Source of the DNA: Thiotrichales bacterium
GTDB taxonomy: Bacteria > Pseudomonadota > Gammaproteobacteria > Beggiatoales > Beggiatoaceae
DNA length: 64,000 bases
Assembly: GCA_016744475.1 (NCBI GenBank)
Contig: JADGEH010000008.1
Coordinates: 16,715-80,714 of the forward strand
Direction of reading: 5' to 3'
Both the position numbers and the translations under genes were made by a program. Position 1 is the first letter of the stretch; each line of letters starts with the position of its first letter. The notes under the pieces were generated by a model that searched no databases, was not told the origin of the DNA, and saw only the letters and a program-made list of their open reading frames with translations. Below, piece by piece: positions 9,745-16,842 of this stretch.

Positions 9745-10530
9745 ATGTCTATTACGATTAAAACTCCCGACGAAATTGAAAAAATGCGCCAAGCTGGACG
9801 GCTGGCTGCTGACGTATTACTGATGATTGAGCCTTATGTGAAGCCCGGTGTCACCACCGATGAGCTGGATCGCATTTGTCACGATTACATGGTCAACGTG
9901 CAGAAAGTCATTCCGGCTCCTTTGAATTACAAAGGTTTTCCTAAATCCATCTGCGCTTCCGCCAACCATGTCGTGTGCCACGGTATTCCCAACCAGAAAA
10001 AATTAAAAAAAGGCGACATGGTGAATCTGGATATTACGATTATCAAAGACGGTTTTCATGGTGATACCAGCAAAATGTTTTTTATTGGCGAACCCAATAT
10101 TCGCGCTAAGCGTTTAGTACAGATTGCTCAAGATTGTTTAATGCGAGGCATTGCCGCCGTCCGGCCCGGCGGATATTTAGGCGATGTGGGATATGCCGTG
10201 CAACGCTATGCAGAATCACAACGTTGTTCTGTGGTGCGAGAATATTGCGGACACGGTATCGGGCGCGCTTTTCATGAAGAACCCCAAGTCTTGCATTACG
10301 GCAAACAAGGTGAAGGCGTGCCACTTAAACCGGGCATGACGTTTACTATCGAACCCATGATCAATGCAGGCAAACGCCATGTGCGTTTATTGCCCGATGG
10401 CTGGACGGTGCTCACCAAAGACCGCAGTTTGTCAGCACAATGGGAACACACCATCCTGGTGACACATACCGGTGTGGAAGTGCTGACCAAACGCCCAGAA
10501 GAAGACTTTTCTGCGATTGAGGCGGCATAA
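9745..10530 (+). CDS. map: Type I methionine aminopeptidase
   Basis: 261-aa cytoplasmic metalloenzyme that removes the initiator Met from nascent proteins. The five metal ligands of the pita-bread fold are recognisable in GDMVNLDITIIKDGFHGDTS (two Asp), GHGIGRAFHEEP (His), FTIEPMIN (Glu) and QWEHTILV (Glu). It is divergent from rpsB, the usual arrangement. Confidence 0.97.
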   Translation: MSITIKTPDEIEKMRQAGRLAADVLLMIEPYVKPGVTTDELDRICHDYMVNVQKVIPAPLNYKGFPKSICASANHVVCHGIPNQKKLKKGDMVNLDITIIKDGFHGDTSKMFFIGEPNIRAKRLVQIAQDCLMRGIAAVRPGGYLGDVGYAVQRYAESQRCSVVREYCGHGIGRAFHEEPQVLHYGKQGEGVPLKPGMTFTIEPMINAGKRHVRLLPDGWTVLTKDRSLSAQWEHTILVTHTGVEVLTKRPEEDFSAIEAA

Positions 10531-10613
10531 TAAACGCTAGTTTTTTGCGCTTGAGTTTGTTTTTAAACACAAAATTAAGCCTTTTCGTAACGTCAGTATT
10601 TAACTCACCTTAC

Positions 10614-10640
10614 CGCACACGATAACAAGTATCGTGTGCG
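10614..10640. other. 10-bp hairpin downstream of map
   Basis: CGCACACGAT and ATCGTGTGCG form a perfect stem with a 7-base loop about 85 bp after the map stop. No U-tract follows on the plus strand, so it is not a standard intrinsic terminator. The rest of the 485-bp gap to the next gene (10531-11015) shows a second weak hairpin (CGGTGA...TCACCG, about 10762-10786) and nothing else I can assign. Confidence 0.35.
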
Positions 10641-11015
10641 CGAGCACCAATCAAAGACGGTGCACAGCCTCCTAGCTAAACCTTTCAACACTTAAAACAG
10701 AGCTGCATTAGATCGTCCCGAAAAGGACGAAGAAGGGCGCAAAACGCTTCTTTAATTTATAACGGTGAGTTTTTCCAATCACCGTGAAAACTCTCTTTTG
10801 CACCCCTTCCTTGATTATCAAAATCATCCTACTTTTATTTCTATTAGCAAGGTCTTTGTTGCAACGGCAGAGACTTTTTAGATGCTTTCTTTTCAATGCT
10901 AAAATCCCACGTTAGCTGTGTTGTTTTTTAACGTGAAGAGTTTGATACCTTGTGTATTTAAGCTCCTCACTCTTTTTGAAGTGCAACCAATCTATTCATG
11001 ATGGTAGGAGAAAAC

Positions 11016-12617
11016 ATGAAAAAATATATCTACACAAGCCTAATGTTAAGTAGTTTATTAGTCGGGTGTTCTAATGATGATAGTGATCAGCAATATACCA
11101 CTGAAGTTTTTATGACGGGTGCCGCATTAAATGCTGCGGTGACGCTGAATTTTAGCCCTAATGGAGATATGCATGTCATTGATGCTTTCTCTAATCGCTT
11201 CCTCAAAATTGATCCTAATAACGGCGATATTTTGGAATCCATCCCCAATACCACGGGTTCCGATTTAGATTTTGCTAACGATGGCACGATGTATTGGGTC
11301 GATGCTTTTGTGGGGAAAATTTTCAAAAAAACTACGGCTGGAGACATCAGCTTAATTGCTGAATTAAATACCGTTATTGATGGTATTGCCGTCAATGACG
11401 CAGGTCGTGTGTTTACCGCAAGCTTTTTAGCGGGCGAAGATGCGCTGTGGGAAGTTGATCCAGAAGGCATTCAAGAACCACGTTTAGTCGTTGCACTGGG
11501 CGGTTTTGATGCTTTTGATTTTGGCCCTGATGGCTATCTGTATGCGCCTGATTATGTGAATGGCACGGGGCAAATTTATAAAATTGATGTGGACACAGGG
11601 GATGTAAGCGTTATTTCTGATGGCTTTTGCAAGCCCATTGCCACCAAAGTGAATAGCCTGGGTGAATTGTACGTGCTAGATAGTGGTTGTCCGCAAATGG
11701 TCAAAGTAGATATCAGCACCGGAGAAAAAACCGTGATGGCAGATAATTTAGTCGGTGGGCCTGACAACTTTGATTTTAATGCAAATAATGAGTTATTTGT
11801 GGCTTTCAATGCTGATGCTTACATTGGTAAAATTTTAGCCGATGGCAGTGTTCAAGCTATCACCCCTTCGGGCCTTTCAACCCCTGGTACATTCTCTATC
11901 CGCCCTGATGGTTCTTTATTAATTGCCGATTTATTTTCTTTGCGCCGTTTCAATCTCAACACGGGCGAATTATTAGAATCCTATTACATGGATACCGGAT
12001 TAATTCCACCGCTCACGCATTATGATGATGGTAATCAAATCATTATCAGTTGCTTTATGTGCAATAGCGTTCAAGTCTGGGATATTAACCAAAAAGCCCC
12101 GGTAGAGACCTACGCAAACTTGCAAGTCCCCTTAAATGCCATACGTTTCCGTGGTGAAATCATTGTGGCGGAAATGGGCAGTGGCAGCGTCTTCCAATTA
12201 TCAGACAAGACGACTTTAATCTCTGGTTTACAGGGCCCTGCGGGCTTAGTGGCTCAAGGAGATGATTTGTACGTCAGCGATGCCATCACAGGCACTATCT
12301 GGAAAGCTGTTGAAGCGGGCGTGCCCTTAAATCCGCCACAAGCCATTATTGAAGGCCTAGCTCATCCTGAAGGTTTTGCCTTTGACAACGAAGGCGGCGT
12401 ATTGGTGGTTGAAGTGGGCAATAAACGCTTAATTCGTGTGGATTTAGCCAGCCAAGACATCACTGTACTGGCAGACAATCTGGATATGGGCTTACCCATT
12501 TCAGAAGGTGCAGCCCCCACAGGTGGAGCCTTAAGCAGCGTCTTAATCCTTGATCCCAATACCTATTATGTCAGTGCTGAAGTAGGCAACGTGATTTATA
12601 AAGTCACGCGCCATTAG
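11016..12617 (+). CDS. Predicted lipoprotein with an NHL/SMP-30-like beta-propeller
   Basis: 533 aa from the ATG at 11016, chosen over the ATG at 10998 because GTAGGAG lies 5 bases upstream. A short lipoprotein signal ends in SLLVGC (lipobox Cys), so the protein is probably anchored in the outer membrane or periplasm. The rest is a series of blade-like repeats with motifs such as PNGDMHVIDAFSNR, NDGTMYWVDAF, GPDGYLYAPDY, NSLGELYVLDSG and RPDGSLLIADLF, typical of NHL or SMP-30/gluconolactonase propellers. No catalytic residues can be assigned. It stands alone and its substrate or partner is unknown. Confidence 0.75.
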   Translation: MKKYIYTSLMLSSLLVGCSNDDSDQQYTTEVFMTGAALNAAVTLNFSPNGDMHVIDAFSNRFLKIDPNNGDILESIPNTTGSDLDFANDGTMYWVDAFVGKIFKKTTAGDISLIAELNTVIDGIAVNDAGRVFTASFLAGEDALWEVDPEGIQEPRLVVALGGFDAFDFGPDGYLYAPDYVNGTGQIYKIDVDTGDVSVISDGFCKPIATKVNSLGELYVLDSGCPQMVKVDISTGEKTVMADNLVGGPDNFDFNANNELFVAFNADAYIGKILADGSVQAITPSGLSTPGTFSIRPDGSLLIADLFSLRRFNLNTGELLESYYMDTGLIPPLTHYDDGNQIIISCFMCNSVQVWDINQKAPVETYANLQVPLNAIRFRGEIIVAEMGSGSVFQLSDKTTLISGLQGPAGLVAQGDDLYVSDAITGTIWKAVEAGVPLNPPQAIIEGLAHPEGFAFDNEGGVLVVEVGNKRLIRVDLASQDITVLADNLDMGLPISEGAAPTGGALSSVLILDPNTYYVSAEVGNVIYKVTRH

Positions 12618-12812
12618 ATTGGAATGATGGGTTTCGGTGCGAGAAGGACAGTGGCTAAAACAAAGTTCATTAGCGCACCTCTACCCATCCTACCGCGCTG
12701 ATGAATAACTGACCGCAACGCGGTCAGTACCGATATATTTCAGTGCTACTGGCGTATCGTGATGAAGATATGACCGATTTTTGAAACCTATCAGGTTTGT
12801 CGCATCATTGAT

Positions 12813-12987
12813 TTATTGTCCCTATATAACCCAGGGCAACGACGTGCCAATCTGGAGAAACGGGTACATACAGGAAAAGCCGCAGCGTATATGCGTATCC
12901 ATGCTCAAGTTTTATTGAAAGCAGAGGTGAGCAGGGAGACGGATGGAAGAATGCGGACATCCGCCAAGCATTCGACCCGACGGTGCT
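12813..12987 (+). pseudogene. IS630-like transposase N-terminal remnant, frameshifted
   Basis: One frame reads a helix-turn-helix stretch with GQRRANLEKRVHTGKAAAY and MRIHAQVLLKAE. After a +1 shift near 12942 it continues as GWKNADIRQAFDPTV. Together these match the N-terminal DNA-binding region of IS630/Tc1-type transposases (the RARILLKADEG...GWSDAEIAEAL pattern). The catalytic DDE domain is missing. The remnant ends at the response regulator gene. The rest of this 373-bp gap holds only a short GACCGC...GCGGTC palindrome near 12710. Confidence 0.6.
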
Positions 12988-12990
12988 ATG

Positions 12991-14436
12991 TTATTGGGAA
13001 GGCTCTTCTTCGTTGTTTTTACTCAAACGTTGCATTTTGCTATACAGCGTGGTGCGGTTGATGCCGAGTACGCGGGCGGCTTGGCTAAGGTTGCCTTGGC
13101 TGGTTTGTAAGGCGGCGTTGATATAGCGGCGTTCCCACTCTAGTAACATCGCATCCAGTGAGAAGTCGCCTTGGTTGAGTTGCTGAATAATGGCTTCATC
13201 GCTGCTGTCTTGCCCGTTGGTGGTGTCATCAATGACTTCCATTTCCAGTTCTGCGCGGACTTGATCGGCGCTAATGGGTTGTGCTGGATATTTTGCGCCG
13301 AGGCGAATGACGACATTGCGCAATTCACGGACGTTGCCGGGAAAACCATATTGCCGCCAGAGGTTTTTGGCTTCGCTGGAGAGCTCAAAGTTGGTGCCCA
13401 TGCTGGCGTAAAATTGTTGAAAATGTTGCAGCAGCAGGAGTTTGTCGTCGCCGCGTTCGGATAAGGGGGGAACGCGCACGGTAAGGATGCTGAGGCGGTG
13501 ATAAAGGTCGCCGCGAAAACGCCCGTTGCGCACTTCTTCGCGTAAATCACGGTTGGTGGAGGCGATGATGCGGGCGGAGGATTTGCGCACTTTGGTTTCG
13601 CCCAGTCGATAGTATTCGCCGTTTTCTAGCACGCGCAGCAGTTTTGACTGTAATTCCATCGGCATTTCGCCAATTTCATCGAGAATTAAACTGCCTTCAT
13701 TGGCTTCTTCAAAAAAACCGGAACGGGCGGTGGTGGCTCCGGTGTATGCGCCTTTGGTGTGTCCGAACAGTTGTGCATCTAAGAGTTCTGCGGTAAAGGC
13801 GGCGCAGTTGACGGTGAGGCAAGGCGCATCGCTGCGCTGACTTTGGGTGTGCAGGGCTTGTGCGACGAGTTCTTTGCCTGAACCGGATTCACCCATAATG
13901 AGCACGGCAAAAGGTGAGCCTGCAAATTGCAGCACTTGTGCATTGAGCGATTCCATCGCGGGGCTTTGACCGATGAGCAAGCTTTGTTCGTTGTTGTTTT
14001 TTTGCTGGTTGGTGTTTTTTTCGGTCTTGGGTTGATGATGTTCGGCTTCAAAAATCATCAGTTGGTGGCGTAAGCGGGTTTTGAGTAGGTCAATATCGCA
14101 GGGTTTGGGAATGAAATCGACAGCGCCTAACGTGAGCGCATGTTGCACATTGGCGCGTGAATCTTGCCCTGAGAGCACGAGGATTTTCATTTTAGGGTTA
14201 AAGACCAGCAATTCTTTGACCATGGCAAAGCCTTCATCGGGCGTGTGCGGATTGGGCGGTAAGCCCAGATCAACCAGTGCCATATTGGGAATGATGGGTA
14301 AGTTTTGCAGTAAGCGGCGGGTTTCTTCACGCGAGGGCTGAACTTTAACTTCAAAGTCTTCGCGCAGGACAAAAGCCAAGGATTCACTAATCAGCGGATC
14401 ATCATCAATCAGCAGTAAGCCAGGTTTTGCAGGCAT
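12991..14436 (-). CDS. Sigma-54-dependent response regulator, PrsR/NtrC-like
   Basis: 481-aa transcription activator. The N-terminal receiver (residues ~5-125) has the acidic pair DDD near residue 11-13 and the phospho-acceptor Asp in ALVDLGLPPNP, with KP near residue 114. The central AAA+ domain carries Walker A GESGSGKE, the sigma-54 contact loop GAYTGA and Walker B LILDEIGEMP. The C-terminus is a Fis-type HTH (NLSQAARVLGINRTTLYSKM). The ALVDLGLPPNP receiver resembles PrsR regulators that control exopolysaccharide/PEP-CTERM genes, but no histidine kinase is adjacent and the targets are unknown. Confidence 0.9.
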   Translation of the reverse strand: MPAKPGLLLIDDDPLISESLAFVLREDFEVKVQPSREETRRLLQNLPIIPNMALVDLGLPPNPHTPDEGFAMVKELLVFNPKMKILVLSGQDSRANVQHALTLGAVDFIPKPCDIDLLKTRLRHQLMIFEAEHHQPKTEKNTNQQKNNNEQSLLIGQSPAMESLNAQVLQFAGSPFAVLIMGESGSGKELVAQALHTQSQRSDAPCLTVNCAAFTAELLDAQLFGHTKGAYTGATTARSGFFEEANEGSLILDEIGEMPMELQSKLLRVLENGEYYRLGETKVRKSSARIIASTNRDLREEVRNGRFRGDLYHRLSILTVRVPPLSERGDDKLLLLQHFQQFYASMGTNFELSSEAKNLWRQYGFPGNVRELRNVVIRLGAKYPAQPISADQVRAELEMEVIDDTTNGQDSSDEAIIQQLNQGDFSLDAMLLEWERRYINAALQTSQGNLSQAARVLGINRTTLYSKMQRLSKNNEEEPSQ

Positions 14437-14470
14437 AGGTTCTATTCCTTATTTTGAGCCGTCTAAATAT

Positions 14471-14633
14471 TAGACTTGTTGCGAGGGGTAGGCATCGTAG
14501 CGAAAAGGTGTGGTTTTGAGGCGGTTTTTTCGGTTTTTTGAGACGAATAGCGGGCTATTGGTTGAGAAAAAGCGGAAAAACAGGCCAAAACCCACGCCTT
14601 TGCAGTCGATGAATACCCCTTGCAACAAGTCTA
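14471..14633. mobile_element. TA-flanked palindromic MITE, copy B (GACTTGTTGC ends)
   Basis: 163-bp element bounded by TAGACTTGTTGC and GCAACAAGTCTA, where the outer TA is the likely target duplication. The left arm (GAGGGGTAGGCATCGTAGCG, then GAAAAGGTGTGGTTTTGAGG) pairs with the right arm across a centre AATAGCGGGCTATT, so the element is one long imperfect palindrome. It lies upstream of the response regulator and downstream of metF's promoter side. Short open frames inside it are by-products of the repeat. Confidence 0.9.
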
Positions 14634-14720
14634 TTTTTATTATGGACATGATGCAAAGGGTTGTCATGCGTCTAAAACGCTTTGAGGCATGACGCTTTGC
14701 CCTTGCCCAGCGGATTAGAG

Positions 14721-15581
14721 TTATAACAGTTTTAAGCCTTTAACGATGTCGAGGGTCGGGGCTGCGCGGTTGAGGCTGTAAAAGTGTAATCCTGGCACAC
14801 CAGCATCCAGCAGACGTTGACACATGTGTGTGACGACATCGCAGCCAAAGGCTTGCAAACTGTCGAGATCGTCTTCTAGTTCTTGTAAACGCCAGCGTAA
14901 CCAACGTGGGATTTCTGCACCGCAGGCATCAGAAAAACGCGCCAGTTGTGCATAGTTGGTGATGGGCATAATGCCCGGTACGATGGGGATATTGATGGCT
15001 TGTTTTTCACAGGCATCGACAAAGCGAAAATAGGCTTCTTCATTAAAAAAATACTGGGTGATCGCGCTATTAGCTCCAGCCTCGATTTTTTGTTTGAAAA
15101 ATGCTAAATCGGTGCGGGCATTCTTAGCTTGGGGATGAAATTCAGGATAAGCCGCGACTTCAATGGTGAAGTGATCGCCTGTTTCTGCACGAATGAATTC
15201 AACCAGTTCATTGGCGTAATTGAGTTCGCCCATTTCTCCGCCCATGCCGGAAGGACGATCCCCGCGCAGCGCGACAATACGTTTAATGCCTTGTTCTTTG
15301 TAGTGATTAAGTAAGTCACGAATGGCGGTACGAGTGGATGAGACGCAAGATAAATGGGGGGCGGCATTGATGCCGTATTGTTTTTGGATATCGACGACGG
15401 TATCCATGGTTTTTTCTTGTGTGGTGCCACCGGCCCCGAAAGTGACGGAGAAAAAGTCGGGTTTGAGGGCTTGTAATGCTTGGGCAGCTTGATGGAAGTT
15501 ATTAAGTCCCTTTTCAGTACGCGGTGGGAAGAATTCACAACTGAGTGAGAAGGTGTTGTGCAAGTCGGCTTCTGAAGTCAT
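14721..15581 (-). CDS. metF: 5,10-methylenetetrahydrofolate reductase
   Basis: 286-aa FAD-dependent TIM-barrel enzyme reducing 5,10-methylene-THF to 5-methyl-THF for methionine synthesis. Visible signatures are SCEFFPPRTEKG at the N-terminus (catalytic Glu), FFSVTFGAGG-like SVTFGAGGTTQEKT, RIVALRGDRP and the folate/NADH pocket ITQYFFNEEAYFRF. Monocistronic, with palindromic elements on both sides. Confidence 0.96.
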   Translation of the reverse strand: MTSEADLHNTFSLSCEFFPPRTEKGLNNFHQAAQALQALKPDFFSVTFGAGGTTQEKTMDTVVDIQKQYGINAAPHLSCVSSTRTAIRDLLNHYKEQGIKRIVALRGDRPSGMGGEMGELNYANELVEFIRAETGDHFTIEVAAYPEFHPQAKNARTDLAFFKQKIEAGANSAITQYFFNEEAYFRFVDACEKQAINIPIVPGIMPITNYAQLARFSDACGAEIPRWLRWRLQELEDDLDSLQAFGCDVVTHMCQRLLDAGVPGLHFYSLNRAAPTLDIVKGLKLL

Positions 15582-15655
15582 AAAAAATCCGGGTTTTGGG
15601 TGTCAAAAAAAATGATCTCCGATCAAACCATAAAATTGCTAGTGGAGACAAGCAT

Positions 15656-15723
15656 TAGACGGGTTGCGAGGGGTCGGCATCGTAGCGAAAAGGTGTGGTT
15701 TTGTAGCCCTTGCAACCCGTCTA
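15656..15723. mobile_element. Internally deleted MITE, copy C, with covarying ends
   Basis: This 68-bp copy keeps TAGAC-GGGTTGCGAGGGG and GGCATCGTAGCGAAAAGGTG, then jumps straight to CCCTTGCAACCCGTCTA. The central ~95 bp are gone. Both ends carry GG/CC in place of the usual TT/AA, so the inverted repeat is still perfect. It sits upstream of metF. The remainder of the 283-bp metF-DUF928 gap has no further recognisable feature. Confidence 0.8.
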
Positions 15724-15864
15724 TTAAGCATATCATCGCTGGGCTTGTGGCAGGGCGTTGCTTGGATTGTAGCTTCTTTAGATTTTTTGTAGCGGACTGT
15801 TCTAAGTGATGGAGGTTTAGGGGTAACACCGCTTAGAGCAATGTTACCCCTCAAAGTCCGTTGC

Positions 15865-16536
15865 TTAATAAGCCCGGGCGATTTTGGGTAAGGCGACTTG
15901 TTCCATCAGCACCACGCGGTGGGTGAGCAGCATGGTGTCTTCAGGACGCGCATCAATCAACGCTGAAATATTGCTAATCGCGTCATACCAAAAACCGGAG
16001 CGGGCATAGACGGCATATAAAGCGCTGCCTTTTTTAGCCTTGGCTAAGGATTGTTTGAGCTTAGGAGTCGGTGGCACACGTTTTAATGTCGCGCTGGTTA
16101 GGGCTTTGCGCTTGCCAGGAGAAGCGGGCAGCACGATAGACCATTCATAAATTACGTCATATTTGAGTTGTACTTTGTGCGCCGCCAGGTTGATGGCTTG
16201 AACACCGCCTTTTTTGGCTCTGACCTTGACTTCTAATACGGGCTTAGAGGTCATGGGGCTGATTTGTTGTAAGCGAAAGCGGGCTTGTCGGATGGGTTGG
16301 TTGGTAAACCAATACAACATGGGCTGTGCATTCATCACATGCCCGGTGCTTTCTGGAGCCACTACAAAAAAGCTTAAGCGACCACTGCTGCGCGTACCTG
16401 CCCCTAAGCGGCGAGTGGGTGCGCCTGTTTCGGGCGGCGTGTAGACGGGAGAATTATCCGCATAGCTTGATTTGATGGGCAGTAATACAGCACATACCGC
16501 GAGTGCTGTGATAATCCATTGGGCGTTTCGTTTCAT
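15865..16536 (-). CDS. DUF928-type exported protein
   Basis: 223 aa with an N-terminal signal peptide ending near SSYADN. The mature part starts with YTPPETGAPTRRLGAGTRSS, the typical DUF928 opening. It continues with a beta-rich region containing LYWFTNQPIRQARFRL and YEWSIVLPASPGKR. The function is unknown. In cyanobacteria and filamentous gammaproteobacteria DUF928 genes often neighbour CHAT/TPR genes, as here, where it is divergent from one. The ATG has GGAG 8 bases upstream. I see no catalytic motif. Confidence 0.7.
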   Translation of the reverse strand: MKRNAQWIITALAVCAVLLPIKSSYADNSPVYTPPETGAPTRRLGAGTRSSGRLSFFVVAPESTGHVMNAQPMLYWFTNQPIRQARFRLQQISPMTSKPVLEVKVRAKKGGVQAINLAAHKVQLKYDVIYEWSIVLPASPGKRKALTSATLKRVPPTPKLKQSLAKAKKGSALYAVYARSGFWYDAISNISALIDARPEDTMLLTHRVVLMEQVALPKIARAY

Positions 16537-16725
16537 CGTTGGTCTCCTACCAGGATGTTGGGTGTAACAAAGGGATGTGGAATGGGCGTAGCGTCAAACA
16601 GAGGCAAAGCAGCGATTGGACAGTATTTCTGTTTATGACGCACAATAAGTCTATTGTAGAACTTTAGAGATAATATCGCTTAGAAGCGATGCCATCCCTC
16701 GCAGACCACGGTTTTGCAGACTTTA

Positions 16726-16784
16726 GAAGCTGTCTGCTCAAGATAAATCGACTACGGTCAAGCTGCATTGGGTCAAACAGCTTC
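16726..16784. repeat. TA-flanked inverted repeat with GAAGCTGTCTG ends, copy 1
   Basis: TA-GAAGCTGTCTG at the left and AAACAGCTTC-TA at the right bound 59 bp that include ATAAATCGACTACGGTCAAG. A related copy lies at 28099-28177. It sits in the 306-bp DUF928/CHAT divergent promoter region. It also encodes the first residues of an upstream in-frame extension of the CHAT ORF, which argues that the extension is not real protein. Confidence 0.6.
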
Positions 16785-16842
16785 TATGCCAGATGTACCA
16801 GAAATCCATTCCTTTCCGCAATTGCACAAAAGAGTCAGATTG

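Noticed and set aside
14510..14692. Small ORF of the MVLRRFFRFFETNS type, with a near copy at 27328-27561
   Set aside because: Both lie in palindromic elements B and D. The shared sequence comes from the repeat, and there is no ribosome-binding site or family.
16768..16842. N-terminal extension of the TPR-CHAT protein
   Set aside because: It starts inside an inverted-repeat element and would bury the signal peptide. The ATG at 16843 gives a proper signal sequence.
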